A program made the position numbers and the translations under genes. The notes beneath the pieces were generated by a model. It did not search any database, was not told the DNA's origin, and saw only the letters and a program-made list of their open reading frames with translations. Shown here piece by piece: positions 17,656-25,335 of a DNA stretch of 60,186 nt; positions within the stretch are counted from its first letter, which is position 1; every line of letters starts with the position of its first letter. The stretch is from Bacteroidales bacterium (GTDB lineage: Bacteria > Bacteroidota > Bacteroidia > Bacteroidales > Muribaculaceae): assembly GCA_900766975.1 (NCBI GenBank), contig CAAFXO010000043.1:1-60186 (forward strand), read 5' to 3'.

Positions 17656-17658
17656 TCA
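17638..17658 (+). other. attL: attachment site in the last codons of mnmE
   Basis: The 21 bases match 56310-56330 at 18 positions; the uninterrupted identical core is TGCATCGGAAA (17641-17651). All three differences are transitions at third codon positions, and both copies read Phe-Cys-Ile-Gly-Lys-stop. Integration at this place restores the mnmE reading frame. Confidence 0.8.
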
Positions 17659-17786
17659 TATTTTTCGCTACCCAAATAAATCTAAAACAATCGGTATTAT
17701 CCCGAAATATCCTATTGAGAATTAGCGAGATTGGTTTATAAATTTATTTTCCATTTTAGATATGTTTTATTTTTATTTCTTAATTT

Positions 17787-17836
17787 TTTGTTGTTACTTT
17801 GTTGCTCGAACTGCATGAACAACAAAAAGCAACAAA
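17787..17836. promoter_or_regulatory. Left integrase arm-type sites, overlapping the int leader
   Basis: TTTGTTGTT (17787-17795) and TTTGTTGCT (17798-17806) lie 11 bases apart start to start, and two inverted copies, AACAACAAA (17818-17826) and AGCAACAAA (17828-17836), follow directly. The last copy ends three bases before the int start codon at 17840. The same motif pair with the same 11-base spacing lies at the other prophage end (56228-56247). They fit integrase arm sites and would let integrase control its own gene (inference). Confidence 0.6.
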
Positions 17837-17839
17837 AAT

Positions 17840-19012
17840 ATGGGAAAATCAAAAGAACCTATCCGGTTACGGCAGCGACGGACTAAAACCGGTCTTATAT
17901 CATTATACCTTGATATCTACATCAATGGTCAGCGGTCGTATGAGTACTTGAAATTGTACCTCATCCCGGAAAACAATCGCGAGGATAAACGCAAGAACCA
18001 AGAGACATTGCATCTTGCGGAAACCATCCGAGCCAAACGAATGGTTGAACTCCAGAACCAAGAGTTCGGCTTTAAATCACCCTACAAAGAGGACACCAAC
18101 TTCTACGATTACTATATGGCTTTGTGTGAAGAGAGGTTCAAGACCGAGGCACAAGGCAATTGGGGGAATTGGAAATGTTGCCTCAAGCATCTGATGCGAT
18201 ATGATCCTCAATTGCAGAAGCGAAAATGGAAAGATATTGATAGGGAATTTATCCAGGGGTTCAAAGACTACCTCGAGAACGATGCGTATGCTTGGTCAAC
18301 GGATGAGAGAGCACGCAACACCGAGCGATTATTGTCACGCAATAGTAAAGTTTCATACTTCAACAAACTGAGAGCGTGTTGCAATCAAGCATACGAAGAT
18401 CGAATCATTCAATTCAATCCCATCAGAAGTATCGAGGGGTTCAAAGCCGAAGAGGGGAAACGTATGTATCTCACCCTCGATGAGGTGAAGCGACTCGCCA
18501 ACACACCTTGTTATTACACATCCGTTAAGAAAGCCTTCCTTTTCTCCTGCTTGACCGGTTTGCGACGATCAGACATCGAGAGGTTGACATGGGGAGACGT
18601 CTATAAGCAAGGGGAATTCATCCGCATCATATTTACCCAAAAGAAAACGAGCGGACTTGAATATCTTGACCTCGCCCCGGAAGCGGTGGAGTTGATGGGG
18701 CAGCGAAAAGACCCAAGCGAAAAGGTTTTTGAATTCTTTCATAGCCCTTCATGCACGAATGCTTGTCTGCGAGAATGGTGTATGAAGGCTGGGATCAATA
18801 AGCATATCACCTTTCACTGCGGTCGGCACACATTCGCCACGATGATGTTGGATCTTGGGACTGATCTTTATACGGTAAGCAAACTATTAGGACATCGCGA
18901 GATTGGCACAACGCAGATCTACGCCAAGGTATTAGACAAATCGAAACAAGCGGCAGTATCATCCATACCGACAATATTGAATCAATCGGACGAAGATTCG
19001 AAAGAAGAGTAG
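17840..19012 (+). CDS. int: Phage tyrosine integrase
   Basis: A 390-residue tyrosine recombinase. The N-terminal arm-binding domain (about 1-90, with TGLISLYLDIYINGQR) is followed by a SAM-like core-binding domain (about 105-200) and the catalytic domain. The catalytic residues are R242 (TGLRRSD), the lysine in the QKKTSG hairpin, H326 and R329 (HCGRHTF), H352 (LGHR) and the nucleophile Y361 (QIYAK). It lies 185 bases from attL, pointing inward, and should catalyse integration into mnmE. The arm-type repeats in its leader suggest autocontrol. Confidence 0.95.
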   Translation: MGKSKEPIRLRQRRTKTGLISLYLDIYINGQRSYEYLKLYLIPENNREDKRKNQETLHLAETIRAKRMVELQNQEFGFKSPYKEDTNFYDYYMALCEERFKTEAQGNWGNWKCCLKHLMRYDPQLQKRKWKDIDREFIQGFKDYLENDAYAWSTDERARNTERLLSRNSKVSYFNKLRACCNQAYEDRIIQFNPIRSIEGFKAEEGKRMYLTLDEVKRLANTPCYYTSVKKAFLFSCLTGLRRSDIERLTWGDVYKQGEFIRIIFTQKKTSGLEYLDLAPEAVELMGQRKDPSEKVFEFFHSPSCTNACLREWCMKAGINKHITFHCGRHTFATMMLDLGTDLYTVSKLLGHREIGTTQIYAKVLDKSKQAAVSSIPTILNQSDEDSKEE

Positions 19013-19037
19013 CAGAATATACAACAAGTCATATAAG

Positions 19038-19072
19038 GGCGCACAGGGCTATTTACGGGCTTTCTGTGCGCC
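19038..19072. terminator. Terminator of int overlapping the end of the convergent regulator gene
   Basis: GGCGCACAG (19038-19046) pairs with CTGTGCGCC (19064-19072) and is followed by TTTC. It lies just after int (ends 19012) and covers the last codons of the minus-strand gene 19049-19336. Confidence 0.6.
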
Positions 19073-19336
19073 TTTCGTATTCTCATTGGTAAACATATCG
19101 CCTTTGCCGGTAAGAAGCCACTGAGCGCATATTCCGTAATCTCTGACGAGATAAGTGAGCCAAGCAACTTGGAATATATCGCGCTCCGGTTCTTTCTCGA
19201 GCGTATTCATATTCCATCGATTGATGCCATACTTTCGTGTGAACGTTTGTTTGCCTCGGATTAATTTGAGTTCTTTAAGTCGGTAAAGAGCGGCGAAAAA
19301 TCGCTTAACTACATCTTGGCTATCAGGTGTTTGCAT
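19049..19336 (-). CDS. Small HTH-type phage regulator
   Basis: With the start MQTPDSQ (19336) the protein has 95 residues; an upstream Met at 19360 would add eight hydrophobic residues. The segment KRFFAALYRLKELKLIRGKQTFTRKYGINRWNMNTLE can form an HTH (split here only by description), and the C-terminus reads WLLTGKGDMF, the ending typical of the DNA-binding part of CI-like repressors in Bacteroidales phages. The downstream repressor at 20045 has the parallel WLVTGEGEMF. It is the last gene of the leftward lysogeny operon, and probably a second regulator. Confidence 0.55.
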   Translation of the reverse strand: MQTPDSQDVVKRFFAALYRLKELKLIRGKQTFTRKYGINRWNMNTLEKEPERDIFQVAWLTYLVRDYGICAQWLLTGKGDMFTNENTKGAQKARK

Positions 19337-19391
19337 TATGGAACTGATTAAAAAACACATATCATTATTCTAACATCCAAAGGGTCTCACA

Positions 19392-20048
19392 TCACTCACT
19401 GGCGATGGGGAACACCTTGTCATATATATCGCGTAAAACTATACCATTGGCAGACCAATAGGGAGTCGGTTGAACGGCATACTTTGTGCCGAGCAATTCT
19501 TGGGTAACGGAAGTAAGAGAACGAGCTTCGCCATTATACAACACCTTTTTGGGCGACTCAATAGTGACACATACCGAAGAATCAGGTATGAACGAAAGGA
19601 CGCCACCTATCTTAAGTCCCATCTCAACGAAATCCAAAGGAGGACGGCGACTTCTTGACTTGGCGATGGCAGTCTTATCGGCATCGTCCATATCATTTTC
19701 TATTTCGGCAGCAACTTCATCAGTCACCTCTCCTTCGTTCATTGATGTCATCAGTTTGAGAATTGGGATCGCTTGATATGGAGACATCCGGAAGAACTCT
19801 CTGCTATCATTAACTCGGCATGGAGAGAAAGCAGTATGGAGAGCCCTTTCGAGGTCGCCCATGCACGATAATTTTACCTTGCAAGCATACACACACTCAA
19901 ACGGCAATGGCACACCGGTAGTATACAACTCCTTCATTCTTTTTTCGAGGTCAAGGCGAGAAGTCTTGCCAATTTTCACAAGCCCCGGCATAGCCTCATT
20001 GGTCAGCAGGTAGACTATGCCATAATCCGAAGAAGCAGAAGGTTTCAT
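19392..20048 (-). CDS. GIY-YIG (T5orf172-type) nuclease-like protein
   Basis: A 218-residue protein. Residues 1-100 carry the GIY-YIG pattern as in the T5orf172/Mug113 group: GIVYLLTNEAMPGLVKIGKT, then the RMKELYTTGVP segment with the conserved Arg, and ERALHTAF... REFF with the conserved Glu. Residues of about 140-215 (LKIGGVLSF... VLYNGEARSLTSV... LRDIYD) resemble the RAMA domain found with restriction enzymes and methylases (moderate confidence). Its start overlaps the repressor stop by four bases (ATGA), so it is translated with the repressor in the lysogen. A role in defence of the lysogen against other phages or in DNA processing is an inference. Confidence 0.7.
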   Translation of the reverse strand: MKPSASSDYGIVYLLTNEAMPGLVKIGKTSRLDLEKRMKELYTTGVPLPFECVYACKVKLSCMGDLERALHTAFSPCRVNDSREFFRMSPYQAIPILKLMTSMNEGEVTDEVAAEIENDMDDADKTAIAKSRSRRPPLDFVEMGLKIGGVLSFIPDSSVCVTIESPKKVLYNGEARSLTSVTQELLGTKYAVQPTPYWSANGIVLRDIYDKVFPIASE

Positions 20049-20473
20049 TTGGAACTATTTTTTTCGATGATTGACAACAACCTATCTATTTGAGCATCTC
20101 GTTTTTCGAGGAGATCAAGAGCTCTTTCCGATATTCGACGTTGTGCCGCAAGTTCATCAATAAATCGAGAGAATTCAGCGGGCGTATTAACTTGATTTTT
20201 ATCTCCATAAATATTGGGAGAAAAATCCCCATTCGAAGATTGTTGCACAGCAGGCTTGAACATTTCCCCTTCTCCGGTTACGAGCCACTCTACAGACAAC
20301 GTCGAAAAACAAGATGTTATCTTGTTAAGAATATCAGTAGAGAGCGTTTTAGTTTTTCCCGACAAAAGGTCGTATATTGCTTGGGTTGTCTTTACCCCTA
20401 TCTTCTTTGCAAATGCAGAAGCACTGAGATCAGCATATTTAAGCACAGCAGATATTCGTTCTTTCAATTCCAT
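20045..20473 (-). CDS. CI-like prophage repressor
   Basis: A 142-residue protein with an N-terminal XRE-type helix-turn-helix (about residues 10-50: LKYADLSASAFAKKIGV, TQAIYDLLSGKTK), the motif VEWLVTGEGEMF and a C-terminal coiled coil (about 100-142) that probably oligomerises it. There is no LexA-like peptidase domain, so induction must work without self-cleavage. It is divergent from the early operon at 20620, and three similar palindromes lie in and beside the gene. It overlaps the GIY-YIG gene by four bases. Confidence 0.8.
   Translation of the reverse strand: MELKERISAVLKYADLSASAFAKKIGVKTTQAIYDLLSGKTKTLSTDILNKITSCFSTLSVEWLVTGEGEMFKPAVQQSSNGDFSPNIYGDKNQVNTPAEFSRFIDELAAQRRISERALDLLEKRDAQIDRLLSIIEKNSSK
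20310..20324. promoter_or_regulatory. Operator-like palindrome inside the repressor gene
   Basis: CAAGATGTTATCTTG has the same form as the two palindromes in the divergent switch region (CAAGAY-N3-RTCTTR). It lies about 150 bases inside the repressor coding sequence and could be an auxiliary operator for looping. Confidence 0.45.
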
Positions 20474-20503
20474 ACCTTAAAAAATGTTAAATTACAACTA
20501 AAT

Positions 20504-20546
20504 CAAGACGTCGTCTTGTTTATTTCAAGATTACATCTTATATTTG
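20504..20546 (+). promoter_or_regulatory. Early rightward promoter with two repressor operators
   Basis: TTG (20516-20518), a 20-base spacer and TATATTTG (20539-20546) form a good Bacteroidota promoter for the early genes. CAAGACGTCGTCTTG (20504-20518) covers the -33 box and CAAGATTACATCTTA (20526-20540) touches the -7 box; their starts are 22 bases apart, about two helical turns. Repressor bound to both would block this promoter. Confidence 0.65.
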
Positions 20547-20619
20547 CATCGGATTCAATTCCGAGTTCAAACAAAGTTACAAAAAAAGATTTAAAACCGA
20601 AATCAAAACCGATAAGATT

Positions 20620-21027
20620 ATGCAAAAGAGAGAATTCGAAGAGCTGACCGGATTAGAGGTTTCCGATGCTCAATACTCGACAATCGAGAAGATCTACCTT
20701 TACACCGAGATGATGAAAGATGAGTTCTGCAAGGACTACGCCAATGGGTGCGGTCACAAGATCCAAGAGGAAATGCTGAACGTGGTCGAGGCTTTAGAAG
20801 GTGGCATAACCTCCCGAAATCTTGAGATCAGTAACCTGCGACAAGAACGTGCAGAGATGGTAGACTTTCTGCTATCGAGATACAACGCCACCGGCGACGA
20901 TGAGTTGCGCAAACAAGCAATTGCGATGGTGGGTGAGAAAGGCTATATCCTTAGGAGGTTGTACATGGGTCACCAGATCATCGAAGAGAAAGACCGGAAC
21001 ATTATAATCGAACTTTTGGAAGCTTAA
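20620..21027 (+). CDS. Unknown early phage protein
   Basis: A 135-residue, mostly helical, acidic protein and the first gene of the early rightward operon. No motif recognised. The N-terminus (FEELTGLEVSDAQYSTIEKIYL) resembles a common opening of small Bacteroidales phage proteins, and the middle (about residues 60-90) may be a coiled coil. Its position next to the switch suggests a role early in lytic growth, for instance in host takeover or antirepression, but nothing in the sequence proves it. Confidence 0.7.
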   Translation: MQKREFEELTGLEVSDAQYSTIEKIYLYTEMMKDEFCKDYANGCGHKIQEEMLNVVEALEGGITSRNLEISNLRQERAEMVDFLLSRYNATGDDELRKQAIAMVGEKGYILRRLYMGHQIIEEKDRNIIIELLEA

Positions 21028-21085
21028 CGATATTCGGCAAGAGTGCCGGAAGCGGCTGCCACGAGCAGCAGACACTTTTATCCAC

Positions 21086-21107
21086 GTCCCCGGCATAGTC
21101 CGGGGAC
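21086..21107. promoter_or_regulatory. Perfect hairpin between early genes
   Basis: GTCCCCGG (21086-21093) pairs with CCGGGGAC (21100-21107) around a six-base loop. There is no T tract, so it is more likely an mRNA processing or stability element than a terminator. Confidence 0.4.
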
Positions 21108-21136
21108 AAAAGAATATAAACTCAAAACTATATAAA

Positions 21137-21373
21137 ATGGGAAAACCGAAACTTATGCGAACCACTACCGCGCAATGCCGACGCGACGCGCGAGACCGCA
21201 AGATCTGCGAAGAATATAACGCACTTGTGGCAGACCCGGAACAGAGCAAAACCGAGGTCAACAAATACCTGATGACCAAATACGATATCGCAAGCATCTC
21301 AACGCTTTACACCATCCGTAAGCGCTACGAGGAACGCAATGCCCTCAAGATGCAGAGAGGAGGTGCACAATGA
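21137..21373 (+). CDS. Small basic phage protein, possible HTH
   Basis: A 78-residue, basic protein. The segment VNKYLMTKYDIASISTLYTI looks like a helix-turn-helix (KYLM.KY.IAS.STLYTIRKR), so it may bind DNA. It overlaps the next gene by four bases (ATGA). Specific function unknown. Confidence 0.6.
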   Translation: MGKPKLMRTTTAQCRRDARDRKICEEYNALVADPEQSKTEVNKYLMTKYDIASISTLYTIRKRYEERNALKMQRGGAQ

Positions 21374-21576
21374 GAACGATGATCAGACCGGCTGTCAACG
21401 CGATTTTGATCGCTTGGGGAATCATATCAGCCTTGTATATCTTGGGCGAAGAAGACCCATTAATGCCGATAGGATATGTCGAATTCATCGGCATAAAGAT
21501 AGCGTCATGCCTGAGCCTCGGCTTGTGCGTTCTGATGTGGAAGAAGTTCAACAACCCCAAACGATGGAGGGAATAA
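21370..21576 (+). CDS. Small two-helix membrane protein
   Basis: A 68-residue protein with two hydrophobic segments (AVNAILIAWGIISALYIL and IGIKIASCLSLGLCVLMW) and a basic C-terminus. It starts in a four-base overlap with the previous gene. It lies in the early region, far from the lysis genes, so a holin role is unlikely; superinfection exclusion at the membrane is one possibility (inference). Confidence 0.6.
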   Translation: MRTMIRPAVNAILIAWGIISALYILGEEDPLMPIGYVEFIGIKIASCLSLGLCVLMWKKFNNPKRWRE

Positions 21577-21578
21577 GT

Positions 21579-21872
21579 ATGACAACCGAAATTCACCAAA
21601 TCAACGAAAGGCTTGCGAGAATGGAGACTGCCGCCCTGCTCGCCGCCAAATCAGTGCTTACCATTGAAGAGGCAGCGTTACTGACTGGCTACAAGATTAC
21701 CGGATTGTATGCCCTCACCAGCGAGAAGCGAATACCGCACTATAAGAAGGGGGGCAAACTCTACTTCAAGAAGGCGGAGCTTGAAGAATGGATGACCGAG
21801 ACCAAAGTAATGACCGACAAGGAAATCGCAGACAAGGCAACGACCTACGTCGCAATAAGAAGAGTCAAATAA
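21579..21872 (+). CDS. HTH_17-type DNA-binding protein, possible excisionase
   Basis: A 97-residue protein. The start at 21579 is chosen because a good GGAGGG site lies about nine bases upstream; the frame is open further upstream but without coding support. Residues 25-75 (KSVLTIEEAALLTGYKITGLYALTSEKRIPHYKKGGKLYFKKAELEEWM, given here as a run of separate helices: LTIEEAALLTG, LYALTSEKRIPHYKKG, LYFKKAELEEWM) match MerR-like/HTH_17 excisionase domains. It could be Xis or an early regulator. Confidence 0.75.
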   Translation: MTTEIHQINERLARMETAALLAAKSVLTIEEAALLTGYKITGLYALTSEKRIPHYKKGGKLYFKKAELEEWMTETKVMTDKEIADKATTYVAIRRVK

Positions 21873-21894
21873 TAACCAACTAAAAGTCTAAATT

Positions 21895-22860
21895 ATGAAA
21901 GTGACTAAACCAACTCAACAGGCTACACAGCCGGCGTCGGCACAAGCAGTGCCAACCACACCCCGACAACGCTCAGTAGGCGAACTAATGCGATCAGCGA
22001 GCGTGTCAGCGAAGATTAAGGACGTTCTTGGCAGTGAGAAAGTAGCCGCCGGATTCATCAGTTCGGTGATCAGCGTAGCCAACGGCAACAAAGACTTGCG
22101 CAGTGCCAACCCAATGACGGTGGTTGGCGCGGCAATGGTAGCCGCCACGCTCCAACTACCGGTAGTGCCCACCATCGGGCTTGCCTATATCGTCCCCTAC
22201 AAAGGGCAGGCACAATTCCAGATAGGCTACAAAGGGCTTATCGAACTCGCCGAAAGGAGCGGTCAATTCAAGAACATCATCGACGAAGTGGTGTATGAAG
22301 GGCAGTTGATCCGCAAGAACAAGTTCACCGGTGAATACATCTTCGACGAGGATGCCAAGAAGAGCAACAAGGTTATCGGCTACATGGCACGCTTTGATCT
22401 CATCAACGGCTTCTCCAAGACCATATATTGGTCGATCGAAGAGGTAGAGGCTCACGCCAAGAGGTTCAGCCAAGCATTCCGAAGCAAAAGAGACTCTCCT
22501 TGGAAATCGGACTTCGATGCCATGGCACGTAAGACCGTCCTCAAGAGCCTCTTCAGCAAATATGCGCCGAAGAGCATTCAGATGCAGAACGCCATAACCT
22601 ACGACCAAGCGACAATCAAAGCCAACGACAGCGTATCCATGGCAGGAGAGCCAATCAACATCGACGCCTTCGAAGTGGAATATATCGACAATCCCACCGA
22701 GACAACGTCCGAGGAGATAGCCTCCGAAGCCAAGCAGGCGGCAATGGCGAAACTTGCCAAAGTGGCGGCAGCTTATGAAACCGCAATCGACGAGCAACCA
22801 TCGGCAGAAAGTTCCGAAGTTGATCTCGAAACCGGAGAAGTAACCTCAGATAAACAATAA
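21895..22860 (+). CDS. recT: RecT-family single-strand annealing protein
   Basis: A 321-residue protein. The RecT core covers about residues 30-230: SAKIKDVLG, FISSVISVANGNKDL, the strongly conserved LQLPVVPTIGLAYIVPYKG and AQFQIGYKGLIELAERSGQ, and the MARKTVLKSLFSKYAPKS segment. The first 25 and last 60 residues are low-complexity. It anneals complementary strands and works with the exonuclease encoded 19 bases downstream in phage recombination and replication. Confidence 0.93.
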   Translation: MKVTKPTQQATQPASAQAVPTTPRQRSVGELMRSASVSAKIKDVLGSEKVAAGFISSVISVANGNKDLRSANPMTVVGAAMVAATLQLPVVPTIGLAYIVPYKGQAQFQIGYKGLIELAERSGQFKNIIDEVVYEGQLIRKNKFTGEYIFDEDAKKSNKVIGYMARFDLINGFSKTIYWSIEEVEAHAKRFSQAFRSKRDSPWKSDFDAMARKTVLKSLFSKYAPKSIQMQNAITYDQATIKANDSVSMAGEPINIDAFEVEYIDNPTETTSEEIASEAKQAAMAKLAKVAAAYETAIDEQPSAESSEVDLETGEVTSDKQ

Positions 22861-22878
22861 TTTCAAACCGAGAGAACA

Positions 22879-23826
22879 ATGAACAACGTAACAATCATCC
22901 GACCTCAGAGCCGCGAAGAATGGCTCGAAATCCGCAAGAGCGGAATCGGCAGCTCCGAAGTTGCCACCATCGTAGGACTTAACCCGTGGGAGACCCCCTA
23001 CCAATTATGGCGTCGCAAGAAAGGAATCGACGATGCCAAAGAAGAGAACTTTGCAATGAAGGCAGGTCACTTCTTGGAGGATGCAGTAGCCCAAATGTGG
23101 CAAGACGCCACCGGGAGAGAGGTAATCAAGCGCAGTTCAATAGATTGGATCATCCGCGACAACGACCGACCCTATCTGCAGGTAAGCCCCGATCGCACTT
23201 TCTGGCTTGGCGATAGTCGTAGCCCCAACGACAAAGGCATCCTCGAGATCAAGACCACCCGAACAAAAGTAGACTCGGAAGACCTCCCCAAATACTGGTT
23301 CTGCCAAGTGCAATATCAACTCGGTGTAGCCGGCTATGACCAAGGGAGTCTTGCATGGCTCTCTGGCAACCAAGGGTTTGACTTTGGGTACATGAACCTC
23401 AAATTTGTGCCGGAATTCTACGAATGGATCGTTGAAGAAGTGTCACGCTTTTGGGTAGACTGCGTTCTCGGGGACAAAGAACCATTAGTACTCAGCTCCA
23501 AAGACATCCTCCTCAAATACAACCGCCACACCGACGGCAAATACTTAGAATGTTCTGACGAGATATATGACACCTATGTCGAGCTCAAGAATGTAAAGAA
23601 AGAGATCGACCTGCTTGAAGAGCGGCAAGAAGCACTTGAAGAGCAGATAAAAAGGTTCTTTGGCGATGCCGAAGGTCTCTCCTACGGAGGCGAAACGATC
23701 GCTACATGGAAAGCTCCCAAACCAAGCCTAAAGTTTGACGCAAAGGCTTTCCAAAAAGAACATCCGGACATTGCCAAGCCTTATTTGCAACCATACCAGG
23801 GGTCACGCAGATTTTTGCTTAAATAA
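22879..23826 (+). CDS. YqaJ-type phage exonuclease
   Basis: A 315-residue protein of the lambda-exonuclease/YqaJ fold. The N-terminus has SREEWLEIRKSGIGSSEVA and GLNPWETPYQLWRRK, then the PD-(D/E)xK core with GILEIKTTR (Glu and Lys) after a conserved Asp (VSPDR). It digests one strand of duplex ends, giving substrate for RecT encoded just upstream. The C-terminal part (about 200-270) is a coiled coil. Confidence 0.88.
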   Translation: MNNVTIIRPQSREEWLEIRKSGIGSSEVATIVGLNPWETPYQLWRRKKGIDDAKEENFAMKAGHFLEDAVAQMWQDATGREVIKRSSIDWIIRDNDRPYLQVSPDRTFWLGDSRSPNDKGILEIKTTRTKVDSEDLPKYWFCQVQYQLGVAGYDQGSLAWLSGNQGFDFGYMNLKFVPEFYEWIVEEVSRFWVDCVLGDKEPLVLSSKDILLKYNRHTDGKYLECSDEIYDTYVELKNVKKEIDLLEERQEALEEQIKRFFGDAEGLSYGGETIATWKAPKPSLKFDAKAFQKEHPDIAKPYLQPYQGSRRFLLK

Positions 23827-23845
23827 ACCTCTTTTAACTTGCATA

Positions 23846-23926
23846 GTGATTATATTATAAGCATATTTGCATTTCAAAATCCAACGATAATCATCACACG
23901 CGCTCCTCCCCACAAAGGAGGGGCGC
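23846..23926 (+). promoter_or_regulatory. Phage promoter region with shared motif and leader hairpin
   Basis: GTGATTATATTATAA (23846-23860) recurs nearly unchanged before two other phage transcription units (30229 and 37586). It is followed by CATATTTG (23862-23869), a near-match to a -7 box. A hairpin (23900-23909 with 23917-23926, one G-T pair) lies in the leader of the helicase gene. Confidence 0.5.
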
Positions 23927-23941
23927 ACAAAGACAACCAGT

Positions 23942-25324
23942 ATGATAACTCTAAGAAACAATCAGGTCGAGCCAATCCGCAAGGCGGTTGCCTTCTTCCG
24001 AGACAGGGTGTCCAAGCCATCGCTTATCGTCCTGCCGACGGCATGGGGGAAATCAATCCTTACGGCTTTTGTCGCCAAAGAGTGCAACGACAAATTGCTC
24101 ATTATTCAGCCATCTAAAGAACTGCTTGAACAGAACTACGGCAAATATATCACCCTGCTTGGTGACGACTTCATGGGGGTCAATGCAGGCATATATAGCG
24201 CGAGCCTCAATCGCCGAGAAATGGCACAAATCACCTACGCCACAATAGGGTCGATAAAGAGTCTCGGGGCAGAATTCAAGAAACACGGCTTCACAAAGAT
24301 CCTCATCGACGAAGCGCACCTTTACCCACGCGAAGCAGACTCGATGCTTGGGCGCTTCCTCAAGGATAGCGGAATAACCCACGTCTTGGGAATCACTGCA
24401 ACGCCCATCAAGTTACAGACCAATCGAGACCGAGAGGGGAATATCTTTAGCAAGCTTGTGATGCTGACAAGCCGGAGCAAGAAGGGGAACTTCTTCAAAG
24501 AGATAATCCATGTAGGGCAGATATCCGAAATGGTGAATCTCGGGTTTTGGAGTCCGCTGATCTACCAGTCAAATCAATTCGACGCCGCCCACTTGAAGTT
24601 CAACACCAGCCGGAGCGAATATACAGAAGAGAGTCTTCTTCAATCCTACAGCGCCAACAACATAGGAGAGTCTATATTGAGAGCAATCAAGGATAATCAG
24701 GATCGGTGTCACATTCTGGTGTTTGTCCCGAGCGTTCAAGACGCTATCGAGTTGGCTCGGAGGTGTCCCGACTCCGGGGTAATTTACGGCGATATGGACA
24801 AGGGAGATAGGGCGCAGACCATCGCCGACTTTCGTTCGGGTAAATTGCGCGTGATATTCAACGTAAGGGTATTGTCGACCGGTTTCGACTATACTGGAAT
24901 AGACTGCATCATCCTTGGGATAAGCACCGCCTCCATAGCCCTCTACTACCAGATCATAGGACGCGCCACGCGAATCGACTCGAGCAAGAGGGATGCCATC
25001 ATAATCGATTTTGGGGGCAACGTGGCGCGATTTGGACGGGTGGAGGATATAACCTTCGAGAAGGGGAAACAATGGCGAATGTTCGGCACTGGAGGCAAAC
25101 TCCTCTCCGGCATACCAATCGACCAAATAGGGAAAATAACGAGAGATGACATAATTGCCATTGACAATAACCAAGAGCCGCCAATAGAGATAATGCCCTT
25201 CGGCAAGTACAAAGGAGAGAAAATCGTTGACATTCCCTCCAACTATCGACGCTGGATGTTGAGAGAATTTACTTGGAACGCACGCAACGACAGGTTGCGG
25301 AGATCAATTGCACTAACCCTTTAA
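23942..25324 (+). CDS. DEAD/DEAH-box (superfamily 2) helicase
   Basis: A 460-residue helicase with motif I LPTAWGKS, motif II LIDEAH, motif III TATP and motif VI QIIGRATR. The C-terminus (MPFGKYKGEKIVDIPSNYRRW) resembles the small DUF3820-type domain also seen after exonucleases and helicases. It probably unwinds or remodels DNA during phage replication or recombination. The preceding gap of 115 bases holds a promoter motif and hairpin. Confidence 0.88.
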   Translation: MITLRNNQVEPIRKAVAFFRDRVSKPSLIVLPTAWGKSILTAFVAKECNDKLLIIQPSKELLEQNYGKYITLLGDDFMGVNAGIYSASLNRREMAQITYATIGSIKSLGAEFKKHGFTKILIDEAHLYPREADSMLGRFLKDSGITHVLGITATPIKLQTNRDREGNIFSKLVMLTSRSKKGNFFKEIIHVGQISEMVNLGFWSPLIYQSNQFDAAHLKFNTSRSEYTEESLLQSYSANNIGESILRAIKDNQDRCHILVFVPSVQDAIELARRCPDSGVIYGDMDKGDRAQTIADFRSGKLRVIFNVRVLSTGFDYTGIDCIILGISTASIALYYQIIGRATRIDSSKRDAIIIDFGGNVARFGRVEDITFEKGKQWRMFGTGGKLLSGIPIDQIGKITRDDIIAIDNNQEPPIEIMPFGKYKGEKIVDIPSNYRRWMLREFTWNARNDRLRRSIALTL

Positions 25325-25335
25325 AATCGACGATT

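Noticed and set aside
20544..20553. TGCATCGGA in the switch region as a third attachment core
   Set aside because: Only nine bases match the att core, and it lies in the middle of the prophage between repressor and early genes; the match is easily due to chance.
21370..21576. Holin role for the small two-helix membrane protein
   Set aside because: It lies in the early block, 33 kb from the amidase, and another membrane protein precedes the amidase.
21339..21578. Upstream extension of the HTH gene at 21579
   Set aside because: It overlaps two well-packed genes in other frames, while a good ribosome binding site stands directly before 21579.
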